Translations under genes and position numbers: made by a program
Assembly (NCBI GenBank): GCA_002633005.1
Contig: NMRA01000117.1
Span: 567,653 to 631,652 of the forward strand
DNA from: Phoronis australis
Lineage: Eukaryota; Phoronida; Phoronidae
Length of the DNA: 64,000 bases
Direction: 5' to 3'
Shown: piece after piece, positions 1 through 11,900 of the stretch
Numbering within the stretch: position 1 is the stretch's first letter
Layout of the letters: every line of letters begins with the position of its first letter
Notes under the pieces: model-generated
Seen by the model: the letters and a program-made list of their open reading frames with translations, nothing else
Databases searched by the model: none
Told to the model about the DNA's origin: nothing

Positions 1-1084
1 CTGCCGATAGACCCCGCTGTATGCTCACCTGTGTTATATTTTCAAAGCAACGTTTCTGAAACCGACACAAATGGCCAATAATCGACACATTTTCTTTGAA
101 CTTAGAAAATTTTTCAAAGCAACGTTTCTGAAACCGACACAAATGGCCTATAATCGACACATTTCGTGTGACTTAAGAAATTTTTGAAAGCAACGTTTCT
201 GAAACCGACACAAATGACCAATAATCGACACATTTTCTCGGAACTTAGAAAATTTCGCACATTGATACGCAGGGGACATACCAGCAACCGCGCTCCGGCC
301 TCGGCACCGCAGACCCCGCAAGCTGCCGGACTTGAAACTCCCGTGGACCGCCGTCTGGGGAGTTTTCACAGATACTCGGTACACAACTAGGGACTGTATC
401 CCGGCCTGCCGATAGACCCCGCTTCATGCTTACCCCGTGGACCTCCGTCTGTGGAAACGTATCGGGCTCCAGCGGAGCGCGGCTGCTGGTCTGTCCCCTG
501 CTTAAATGTGCGAAATTTTCTAAGTTCCGAGAAAATGTGTCGATAATTGGCCATTTGTGTCGGTTTCAGAAACGTTGCTTTGAAAATATAACAAAGGTAA
601 GCATACAGCGAGGTCTGTTGGCAGGCCGGGATACAGTCCCTAGTCGTGTCCCGGGTATCTGTGAAAACTTCCCAGACGGCGGTCTACAGGGTTCAAGTCC
701 GGCAGCTTGCGGGGTCTGCGGTGCCGAGGCCGGAGCGCGGTTGCTGGTCTGTCCCCTGCGTAAATGTGCGAAATTTTCTAAGTTCCGAGAAAATGTGTCG
801 ATTATTGGCCACTTGTGTAGGTTTCAGAAACGTTGCTTTGAAAAATTTTATAAGTCCAATGAAATGTGTGGATTATTGGCCATTTGTGTCGCTTTCTCAA
901 AGGTGCTTTGAAAATATAACAAAGGTAAGCATACAGCGGGGTCTATCGGCAGTCCGGGATACAGCACCGTAGTCGTGTCCCGGGTATCTGTGAAAACTCC
1001 CCAGACGGCGGTCCACGGGGTCAAGTCCGGCAGCTTGCGGGGTCGGCGGTGCCGAGGCCGGAGTGCTGCAGGCCGGTCTGTCCC

Positions 1085-1390
1085 TGCGTTGGCGGTTGTG
1101 ATGCCGCGGATTAAGTGCCGGCATATATATTTTATGTGATCTCCCAGTATGGCATCTGAAGCGGTGCACACATAAGGCCTGATCGGCTGCCCTGCGCCCA
1201 CGTATCCATTACTCCTGGATTGGTGGAGGACACACTGGGAGAAGTTCGCGCCCGCTGTCCCGCTGCCGGAAAGTGACGATCCATTCGGTGATTGTAGTTT
1301 GAGGATCAGCAAGTTTTTGCGGGTTTTAGTTGTGAAAAACGAAATGTGTCGATTTCACCGTCAATAACCGACACATTTTAAAATGCGCAT
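1085..1390 (+). repeat. Array end module, copy 1
   Basis: This module follows the forward block of the array. It runs from the ccctgcgttggcggt region through gccgcggattaagtgcc, then gaagttcgcgcccgctgtcc, to the gcaagtttttgcgggtttta end. It is clearly homologous to 4365-4650, with small indels. It contains no 70-bp core unit except at its very end. Its constant place beside the array suggests the terminal part of a mobile element, which is inference. Confidence 0.75.
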
Positions 1391-1929
1391 TTTCACATTA
1401 CTCTCAGTATAACGTGCATCGACCCCGCTATGCTTACCTTTGTTATATTTTCAAGACTACTTGAGAAACCGACACAAATGGCCAATAATCGACACATTTC
1501 TTGGGACTTGGAAATTTTTCAACACAACGTTTCTGAAACCGACACAAATGGCCAATAATCGACACATTTTTCGGAACTTAGAAAATTTCGCACCTATACA
1601 CAGGGGGGCAAACCTGCAGCCACTCTCCGGCCTCGGAAGCGCAGACCAGACCCCGCAAGCTGCCGGACTTGACCGCGTGGACCGCCGACTAGGGACTTTT
1701 CACAGATATTGCCGGGACACGACAAGGGGTTGTATACCGGCCATCGACCCCGATACGTTTGCTTTTTGATACATTTTCAAAACACCTTTGAGAAAGCGAC
1801 ACAATTATGGCCAATAATCGACACATTTCGTAGGACTTAAAATTATTTCAACACAACGTTTGAAACCGACACAAATGGCCAATAATCGACACATTTCTCG
1901 GGACTTGGGCCATTTTGTTTATCGCCGCG

Positions 1930-2420
1930 GCCTTAGGCCTACGCTTCGACATAATCCCGTAATTGTCACGGAGCGACTACAAACAGATTAGTTTTCTGGT
2001 ACATGCATTCCGCCAGTATGTCGCCGTGGGCCCGACAAATCTCCATTCATCCCACTCCGCACGCAGGGACCTTGTACTTTAATTGCTTCATTAGACCCCG
2101 ATGTCTTTGTGAATAAACGTTTGATGTTAGATTGAGTAAGAGGTCCCCAATGAGACTGCGCTACTGACTTCGGTGACGCTAAGCTATCGTGGCACAGCGT
2201 ACAGTAAGATATTAGATGAAAGGGGAAGGGTCGAGATACATGTCGTAATATTTTAACTTTGTTGTCTCCAATAGATTTAATTTTGAAATTCTGTGATTAG
2301 AAATCTGCACCCGTCACCGAAAGGTAAGTTTCCTGTGGTAAACTGTACGTCATGGGTCACACCTAAGATCATTGTCATTTGCGTCGATTAGTACGAGGGC
2401 CACCTTAGTTTTTTTTGGCG
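1930..2420. other. Spacer between array blocks, nothing recognised
   Basis: This stretch has no copies of the 70-bp unit and no coding exon that I can support. It separates the inverted block (1440-1920) from the large forward block (2430-4200). Confidence 0.5.
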
Positions 2421-4364
2421 CTAAATGGGACTCAGAAACGTCACATTGAAAAATTTTCTAAGTCACTAGAAATGTGTCGATTATTAGGCATTTGTGTCGG
2501 TTTTGAAAATTTTGCTTTGAAAAATTTTCTAAGTCCTAAGAAATGTGTCGTTTACTGGCCATTTGTGTCGCTTTCTCAAAGGAGCCTTGAAAATATAACA
2601 AAAGTAAGCAAACATAGAGGGTCGAGCGGCGGGCTGGGATACAGTCCCTAGTCGTGTCCCGGCTATCTACAGAAAGTCTCCAGACGGCGGCTCACGCAGT
2701 CCAGTCGGAATGCGGGTCTGGATTGGGCGAGGACGGGGCGCTACAGTCCCCCTGAAGTTCTGTCTATGCGTATGTGCGAAATTTACTAAGTCCCGAAAAA
2801 TGTGTCGATTATGGGCCATTTGTGTCGCTTTCAGAAAAGTTGCTTTGAAAAATTTCCTAAGTCCCATGAAACGTGTCGATTATTGGCCATTTGTGTCGGT
2901 TTCAGAAACGTTGCTTTGAAAAGTTTCGTAAGTCCCACGAAATGTGTCAATTTTTGGCCATTTGTGTCGCTTTCTCAAAGGTGCTTTGAAAATATAACCA
3001 AGTTAAGCATACAGCGGGGTCTATCGGCAAGTCGGGAAGTCCCTAGTCCTGTCCCGTGTAACTATCTCAGCCGTGAAAACTCCCCAGACGGCGGTCCACG
3101 GGGTCAAGTCCGACAACTTGCGGAGTCTGCGGTGCCGCGAGGCCGGAGTGCTGCAGGCAGGTATGTCCCCTGCGTAAATGTGCAAAATTTTCTAAGATCC
3201 GAGAAAATGTGTCGATTATTGGCCATTTGTGTCGGTTTCAGAAACGATGTGTTTAAAAATTTTAAAGTCTTACGAAATGTGTCGATAATTAGCCATTTGT
3301 GTCGCTTTCTCAAAGGTGCTTTGAAAATATAACAAAGGTAAGCATACAGCGGGATCTATCGGCAGGCCGGGATACAGTCCCTAGTCGTGTCCCGAGTATC
3401 TCAGTATCAGTGAAAACTCCCCACACGGCGGTCCAGGGGTCAAGTCCGGCAGTTTGCGGAGTCTGCGGTGCCGAGGCCGGAGCGCTGGAGGCAGTTATGT
3501 CCCCTGCGTAAATGTGCAAAATTTTCTTCTAAGTTCCGACTAAAATGTGTCGATTATTGGCCATTTGTGTCGGTTTCAGAAACGTTGGGTTGAAATAATT
3601 TTAAGTTCCGCGAAAATGGGTCGATTATTGGCCATTTGTGTCGGTTTCAGAAACTTTGCTTGAAAAATTTCTTAAGTCCCACGAAATGTGTCGATTATAG
3701 GCCATTTGTGTCGGTTTTAGAAACGTTGCTTTGAAAAACTTTCTAAGTTCAAAGAAAATGTGTCGATTATTGGCCATTTGTGTCGCTTTCTCAAAGGTGC
3801 TTTGAAAATATAACACAGGTAAGCATAGAGCGGGGTCTATCGGCAGGCCGGGATACAGTCCTAGTCGTGTCCCGGTTACTCTGTGAAAACTCCCCAGCCG
3901 GCCGTATACGGGATTGCCAGGCCCGGAAGCTTGCGGTGTCTGCGGTGCCGAGGCCGGAGCGCTGCAAGCCCCCTGCGTAAATGACATAATGTGTGAAATT
4001 TTCAAAGTTCCGAGAAAATGTGTCGATTTTTGCCCATTTGTGTCGGTTTTAGAAACGTTGCGTCCGCGAAAATGTGTCGATTATTGGCCATTTGTGTCGG
4101 TTTCAGAAACGTTGCTTGAAAATCTTTCTAAGTTCAAAGAAAATGTGTCGATTATTGGCCATTTGTGTCGCTTTCTCCGAAGGTGCTTTGAAAATATAAC
4201 CAAGGTAAGCACACACAACGGGGTCTATCGGCAGGACGGGATGCAGTCCCTAATCCTGTCCCGGTTACCTCAGTGTGAAAACTCCCCAGACAGCGGTCCA
4301 CGGTGTCAAGTCCAGCAATTTGCGGGGTCTGCGGTGCCGAGGGCGGAGCGCTGGCAGGCCGGTC

Positions 4365-4650
4365 TGTCCCTGCGTTGGCGGTCGTGATGCCGCGGACTAA
4401 GTGCCGACCGGCATAAATATTTTATGTGGTCTCCCAGTATGGCATCTGGAGCGGTCCACATACTAAAAGGCCTGACCGGCTACCCTGCGGCCACGTATCC
4501 ATTAGGCCTACGGTTGGCGGAGGACTGTCCAACTGGAAGAAGTTCGCGCCCGCTGTCCCGCTGCCGGAAAGTGACGATCCAGTAGGTGATCATAGTTTAA
4601 TCAGCAAGTTTTTGCGGGTTTTAGTTGAGAAACGAAATGTGTCGTGCCAT
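4365..4650 (+). repeat. Array end module, copy 2
   Basis: Second copy of the module at 1085-1390, in the same order and orientation relative to a forward array block. After about 4650 the sequence becomes AT-rich and non-repetitive, so 4650-4700 may be one edge of the repeated element. Confidence 0.75.
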
Positions 4651-5084
4651 ATATCGTTTCATGGGTTTTTTTCGACAGATATTTTTCAAACGACGAGTTA
4701 AGTTGCAAAATTTGGGCTGCGAACAAAAAGTAGAGGGAATTTGCCGAGTTAGTTTACATCTTTAACGACTTTGATGACAGCCAGTAGCAGGTCAGGCCTA
4801 GAAAAATCGCGGATACTTTTCCAACGGGCATTTTCTCCCTTTTCACATGGCAAACTTAGCTACTGGAATGCACGTGTCAGTTAGAGAGCACTGATTCAAC
4901 TTTCACGTCGGCAATTTGCTCTGTGCTCTAGAGCCTTTCAATGGCGGTAGCGAAGAACAGTAATACCGTACCTGCATGAACGAATTCAATTTTGCGATTT
5001 GAAATTTGTGAGTATTTAACGCATATTACCTAAACATTTTCTCGATGATCTAAAATCAATTTTGGCGCGTAAAAATGGCGGGAA

Positions 5085-5215
5085 AATTTTGCGACCTGGC
5101 ATTTATGAATGCGAGCTGGATTTTGAAAATGCGACCTGGCATTTATGAATGCGAGCTGGATTTTGAAAATGCGACCTGGGATTTTGGCTAGGTCGCAAAA
5201 TGCGATCTGGTGATT
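5085..5215 (+). repeat. Short tandem repeat, about 45 bp unit, 2.5 copies, with a foldback end
   Basis: The unit gcgacctggcatttatgaat followed by gcgagctggattttgaaaat occurs twice and is then partly repeated. The last part, gcgacctgggattttggcta followed by ggtcgc, is an imperfect palindrome. The rest of 4700-5911 is unique-looking sequence and would hold the 5' UTR and promoter of the SDR gene. No clear TATA box was picked out. Confidence 0.7.
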
Positions 5216-5911
5216 TTAATAGCGTCGGAGCCCTGGCTTCAAGCACGCGGCTGTTAAACATCACTGCAGAAACGAAATAGTTGCTGCGACCCAACATGCA
5301 TGACAAGGTTAAAAATCGTTCACAGTCCGCCATTCTTTCACCGTGTTGTAAGTAAAGCTAACCAATGACTGCCGAGGTTACATCGACCAATGCTAAAGCG
5401 CATGCCACTGCGTGATGCCTGCTGGCAGGGCTAAGCACGCAGGGAACCAGTGAGAGTCTCGCGCTAGCCTTTGCCTAATTCTCATGACTCAGTTGACATA
5501 CTTTGTGGTTATCGCGCGCGTGGTGAAAAAGTTAACGCCAAACGGTAAACAAAAAAGTGGAGTTGGAATTCTTCGCCAAAGTCATCTAAATTACCTCATC
5601 TTCATCTTCTTTTCTAGGTCGATCTTTGGCTCTTCCTGGCTGGCGCACAGAGTCGTCAAATGTAATCTGGTCAGCTAAAGATGTGCTACGACTTTCGTTC
5701 CGAACATGCGACTTCAATCGTTTAGATTTCCCCATATTTTGAACCTGACTTTTAAAACAATTCCATGTGGGATAAAGCGGAAATACTACTGCGCCACCAG
5801 TTGGCAAGATTTTTACTTCCGGTTCAACAGCAGAGACGTTCAAAGTCCATTGCTGAACGAGTTTTCAATCGTGCCAAGCACATGTTTCGTGGTTAGTCCA
5901 GCACTTTCATC

Positions 5912-8900
5912 ATGTCAGAAGTTGTAAAATTTCTTACTCTTATTGTTCAAGTATTTCTGTCCTACTTGGAATACTTTTACAGGCTGATCATTCCAAAAGC
6001 CGAGAAGAACATCAAAGGAAAAATCGTGCTTGTGACCGGCGGAGGACGTGGTCTAGGGCGGGAACTTTGCCTTGAGTTTTCAAAGCGTGGAGCTAAGATC
6101 GTTTCTTGGGATGTCTTAAAAGTAATTCTTCTTATTTCCAGTTATTGTGTTCAGAATACCAAACGTGATGTTATCTGAATATCGAGCTGTCATAACTTAA
6201 CGAGTGTTAGTGTTGTAGATGTGCTTCTGCCTGGTGAATCACATGAGCATCTGTTAGCTACTCGCGAACTGGCAATTGCCTATTAGCTGAATGGCAGGTT
6301 AGCACGCTCGCCAGTTTTATGGGGGTCGCTGGTTCGATTCCCGGGTCGGGTAATCTCGGCTATTACTACAAGTGGCATAGTCGGCAAACATGATATACCG
6401 ATGAAGCACTGCCAACTAGTATAGTCCGGATACCTATCGTCGTCAGGCTCCAAAGGTCGTCCGCCATCTTGTTTCGCGTGCAGCGCAACCACGCGGGACT
6501 TAGCGTTCCAATTTGGAGTGCTCGTCTGTACGTTAGGTACTAACCTCTCAGGAGAAACACGCATGGAAGAACTGAGACTAAAATTAATGCATTTACCGAC
6601 TGTTTTTTTGAGACCACTTAAAAACTTGTCAATTTTACTAATGCACTTTTTTGTTCATTTTCAGAAGATATTTTCGAAATTAAATTTTCTTCAGACGGAA
6701 CAAAAAGCAACTCAGGGATTGTCTATGCAATGTATCTATTTGTCCCAGGCACTAACCGACACCTGTTAGGCCAAAGGAAAAACGCAGCAGACAAATGGAA
6801 CACGCTGGGTGCTTAACAGTTTCGACCCACGCCTTGGTCATCAAAACATTGTCCACTTGTTTTTTTATTGCAAAACACAGTACTGAGCTCGACATTTATG
6901 TTGACATTTTTGATTAAAGCATTTTGAATTTATTTGAAGAAAATTAAAATACTTGAATTGATAGAGAATGGCCACCAATAAAGTAAAACATTGACTTTAT
7001 TTCACTATATTGCATTGTTACATACAACACAGCATGACATAATCAAAAATAAAAGAAGAGATTGAGCAATAAAATTCAAATGCGACTTGGGTATTTATTT
7101 ATTTATTTATGATTGCATAAGCCTGTTAAAGATGAGAAAAAATCAAACAATATGATTATGGGTAATTTATTAGAACAATTGTATTGAGGTTCAATGATCA
7201 ACTTGCGCCGACAAAGTCTCAAAGGGTTATAGAACTGTTCTGGCTGACAAGGTATTAACAGAGAATGAAGAGAAACTGAAAAGAAAAAGTAAGACAGCAA
7301 AGATAAGTGGTGTTAAGTACAACAAGAGCAAAAAGTCAAATAAAGAGGTCACAAACAGAAATAAGTAAGGTATTTCTTGAATAAAACAATCCAGGGCTCA
7401 GCCGTGATTTATTTTCCAGAACTGAAATTCTAAATCAATTTTAATCTATTTAAAAATCGATATCATACTAGTAAAGCAGTTTGTGGCTGAAGTAGAATTG
7501 CTGTATACCACTTTCCACTATTTTCTTGGCCTTTTTCTGTGTGGTTTGCTGTTCTTTCATATGACAACCATAGGTGTCGTTATAAAATGGCTGCCGAAAA
7601 GCAATGCACAGTTGAACAACTCGGCATAAGTAAAAGAAAACGTTTGAATCAACGAATACTATATATTTGTGAGAGTTAAATCAAATCCTATTCAGATCAT
7701 AACTTTGAAGTGGAATGATTGGGTGAGTACGACAACAAGCCGGTTTTATGCTTAGGCGGACGACCATTGGGTTCCCGAGTATACCCACGGACCTCGGGAC
7801 GGCGCGCATGGAATGTTACAGGAGTCAAGGACCTGTATGAGAGACTACCTTGTGTTCACCTGTGTTGTGGTGGTAAAGGTACCAAGGGACGTTGATGACC
7901 TGTATGAGAGACATCCTGGTGTTCACTTTCCTAGTGGTTTGGCTGTTCCGTAGGAAAGGGGAGTGTTATATAGTGTATTGTATTGTATATAGGGGGAATG
8001 TTTTAGAAGTGCTTCCGGTGAATCACATGAGCCTCTGTTAGCTACTCGCTAAGGGGCAATTGCCTATTTGCTGAATGGTTAGCACGCTTGCCGGTTTTAT
8101 GGGGGTCGCTAGTTCGATTCCCGGGTCGGGTAATCTTGGCTATTACTACATTAGTTACGAACTTCCGGCATTCCTGATTTGTTTACAGTTACAATTCAAT
8201 TAATTAACCTCTGAAAACAGGTGTGTATTATGAGGAACACTAAAACCTGTACGTCAAGTAGATCTTTTCCCTCACAGTTTGGTCTCGAGATGGGATAATC
8301 AAATACTCATGATCCTTACTAGCGTACTTGTTGTGGTGTTGTGTTTTGAAGAGAAAAACTTCACTAACACTTGGTAGAACAGGGCTGCGTTCCAGTGATG
8401 CAACATTCTTCCAAAAATGCAAGTCTTCATTAGATATTGGCATGCATTTTAAGAGAAGCTCGTATTCTTTCTAGCCTTTCCCGTGAGTATCTTGGATCTA
8501 CAAAGACCGCCAAGGTCTTTACTGTGACCATAATTGTTCACAACTCTACAATCATTAATATGTTGTTATGAATTTTTAGTTCCATGTAAGCAAAGTCCTA
8601 GGTGGTGTCACATTCTAATCCATCCTGTATGCTGGAAGATTTCTGCAAATTAAGCTTAACCCTGGTTGAACTATGAAAGTCACATTACTATGTGTATCTT
8701 TTTATTTTTAATTATATATGGACACCTTTTGAATCAGTTGATATCTTTAAATCATTCCAGCTCAAACAATACTCTCTTTTAGTTTTTAATTACCGGTATA
8801 TATGTTCACCTTTTGTAGCAGTTGATATCTTTAAATCCTTCCAGCTCGAACAATACTCTTGAAATAACATTTTTCTGAGTAATCCTTCATTTCATCTATG

Positions 8901-11900
8901 AAGTTGAAGACTAAACCACTTGACAGTTAAGTGTTGAAGGACATACAGAAATGTAAAGAGGGTTGTGGCGAGGTCACCTATCTGTTGGCCATTCCAAGAG
9001 GAAGCAGCGCAAACAATAAGTCCATGCCACACAAACTATATTGTGTCTGATACACAATAGAGGTCTTGCCAGATCTTGCTTTATTACCTATATTTTTGTA
9101 TGAATGTGGTACTTCATGCATAGTACTAAGTGCCTAATGTGCATAAGTGACACTTATGGTACATTTGATACAGGACCGATTCAGTTTACTGTCTAACTAC
9201 ACTGTATGCAGTATGCCATATGAGCCTACACCTCTATTATTGTATTTTTGAGACATTTAATCTTAATTTATTTTCTCTCCACTGCAGAAATATTTGGGGC
9301 TAGTATATTACAGTCATTGTAATTCCTACATTATTAAACATGATCCTTTGAAGATATATGGTCTTACTGCTAAAGCTCAACTTTCGGTTACCAAAAAGTA
9401 CCATGTGCATTTTCAGTTGTGATAGAACTTTTAGGTGTCTGTACACTTTGTACAAAAAGTGAATTTCTCCCCTAATTTGTCACTGAACTCTTGAAAACCT
9501 CCGGGGATGGTAAGATTGCCTGCTTTACTATCTGTTGAGACGTTTGTTCATTTAAGGATGGAAATGATGCTACAGCTGCTGAAATTACAAAACATGGAGG
9601 ATATGCACGCTCGTATCTGTGTGATGTGACCAAGGTGGACGATGTAAAACGTGTTGCAGAGAGAGTACGCACAGACGTAGGCGATGTGGACATTCTAGTG
9701 AACAATGCAGGCGTCCTATACAGTGCTGATATCTTGAGTGTTGACGAGGCTACAATACGACGCACATTTGAAGTGAACACGTTAGCTCATTTCTGGGTAA
9801 TGACAAACTATTTCTGTAAACCAAGCATATATGAAAGTGGATTTCCAAAATTTCAGCGTTTGGTATGCTAACTGCAAATACAAAATGTGTGTGTCTGAAG
9901 TGAAGTTTGTTCCCAAAGTTCATGTGAATTTTTATTCACAAAAAACCCTTAGAGCATTTCGGTGCACGTAGTGTCCAATGATTTTGAAGATAAGTGCCTA
10001 TCATTCCTGCACATTTTGAAGGATATTTACTGCGCATATTAACATGTTATTTATGGTTTTGCGTAATTGATCGTGTAAGCTAATGACTTGGCAGTTAATT
10101 TTCATGTGCACATATACAAAGTGTGCACATTGACCAGACATCTTATCTAGTTCACACAAAATGTCAACAGTTATTTGATTTGGAACCTCAGCCCCAGTCT
10201 CAGATTAACTTTGTACTGGTAGGTCACTCACCTCAAAACATCTTGTGCAAACAAACATGAAGAATTTCATACTTGAACATTTTCATGTTCCAATTTAATT
10301 TGATATTTTTGTAATTCAGACAATTAAAGAATTTCTTCCAAAGATGCTGGAGACTAACAGTGGACACGTAGTAACAATAGCCTCCATGGCAGGAAAGTAT
10401 GGCTCGGAATTCCTGACGGAATACAGGTAATGAAATTTTTGCTGTTTAATTTGCAATTAAAGTCAGTCCTATAGTTGTTTTAAAAAGGATACCAAACCCG
10501 GTTTTGGCCTATTAACAGATACTAAAAACGACTTTCCCATCCAGTCTCTGAAACAAAGTAATGCTCTGTTACCCTCGGCACTGTTCAGAAGTTTGGAGAA
10601 AAATTTGAAAACACCTTTCAAAGTCTGCTAAATGGTAATGTTGATTTGTGCTCTTAGCGAATTACCTGGCAATTGTTGGAAATGACTACTCACCAAGGAC
10701 CATAATGTCCACTCTGTAACATAGGGAGTATGAGTTTTTAGTTGATTCCTGCTTTTAACTAGGAAGATTGACGCCTGTGATGCATTAGCAGGTAATTGAA
10801 GGAGGCTTTAATATCCCTTTAATGTTAGTGTCTTGTAAATGTATATAGTCTTTTACTTGTTATGGTTTAGGATAAAGGTCCAGCACAGTGCTAACTAGCT
10901 GAAGCTGAATCCACAAACTTCAAAGTTGAATAAATCTATTTAGTGGTGGTGAAACGTTGAAGCAATCAAAAAACTCCATTCGGTCCTTGGTGCTTTTATG
11001 TGTAATCAAGAATGCTAACTCACTGTATCACAGAAACTAACAAAGGGTTCTATGCCAAAACATGAAATGAGACGAGGTTTTTTAAATATTGTTCTGCTCA
11101 GGGCTTTAAATGTGCATTTTAAAAAATCACCTTTTCAGTGCATCGAAATTTGCTGTAGTTGGTTTGACCCAGTCTCTTCAGAATGAGGTGGAACGTCTAG
11201 GAAAGGATAACATCAAGACAACAACTGTCTGCCCAACGTTTATAAACACAGACCTAATCAAAAACACCTCATACAGTGCTGGGTAGGTGGAGTTGCACAA
11301 TAGCGGATTTGCAGCGCAAACGAACTACGCATTGCGCATGTGTGAGTTACTTCCTGCGCGAAGGCTCATGGGATAGCTTGTGGTCAGGCATGTCTTGAGC
11401 AGGCTGGATAGTGTGTGCATTTGGAGTGATTTGCAAACTAAAAACCATGTTTCATTTTTTTGCTTTATAATACCAAGCAAGTCCTCTCTCTCGTTTGTGA
11501 ACACAGCGTAGCTATGATCAGTGACCGTGTGACCGAGGGCACAACTGTCGTCATGATGTTCAGTATTGGGGCTATCGGCGTTGATTTCGAAATCTCCTCC
11601 GGTTTCAGACAAGTTGAGAGTTCTTGGGTTGCTTAACTTTTGTAGCTTTCGCCGTGGATATGCTAGAGACGTTAATTTTAAGAGGAAACTCCGTGGGAAT
11701 GTTGTTCTCATACATCTTTTTTCCACCAGGAAAATGTTCGCTGCACACACGATGGCCCCTAGGCAATTACATCGCACTGGATGCCGCAGGCATTCAGGGG
11801 CGATAGTACATCCTCACAAAAAGTTACTCATTTCAAAATGCAGCAAATAAAATCAAATGAGCCATACATGTAGGAACACNNNNNNNNNNNNNNNNNNNNN

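Larger units (their letters stand above)
1..4700. repeat. Higher-order tandem and inverted repeat array, family not recognised
   Basis: A short unit of about 70-75 bp recurs some 25 times. Its core reads tgtgtcgattattggcca, then a second TGTGTCG, then a stretch rich in gaaacgttgctttgaaaa. It lies in one orientation at about 1-250 and 1460-1920 and in the reverse orientation at about 500-900 and 2430-4200. Groups of one to four short units alternate with a GC-rich spacer of about 200 bp carrying ggtctatcggcaggccgg and gtgaaaactccccagac. A third module (1085-1390 and 4365-4650) ends each forward block. The open frames of 60-176 codons here are low-complexity by-products of the repeat: the same bases are open in several frames and match no family I know. 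Nothing typical of a gene is seen. It could be satellite DNA or the inside of a non-autonomous transposon. Confidence 0.9.

Noticed and set aside
426-911. 161-codon and similar open frames (also 2802-3332, 176 codons) as protein genes
   Set aside because: They follow the tandem repeat, overlap equally open frames on both strands and have no recognisable domain.
2430-4200. CRISPR-like array
   Set aside because: Repeats and intervening parts are both repetitive, units are 70 bp and more, there are no cas genes, and the surrounding genes are animal.
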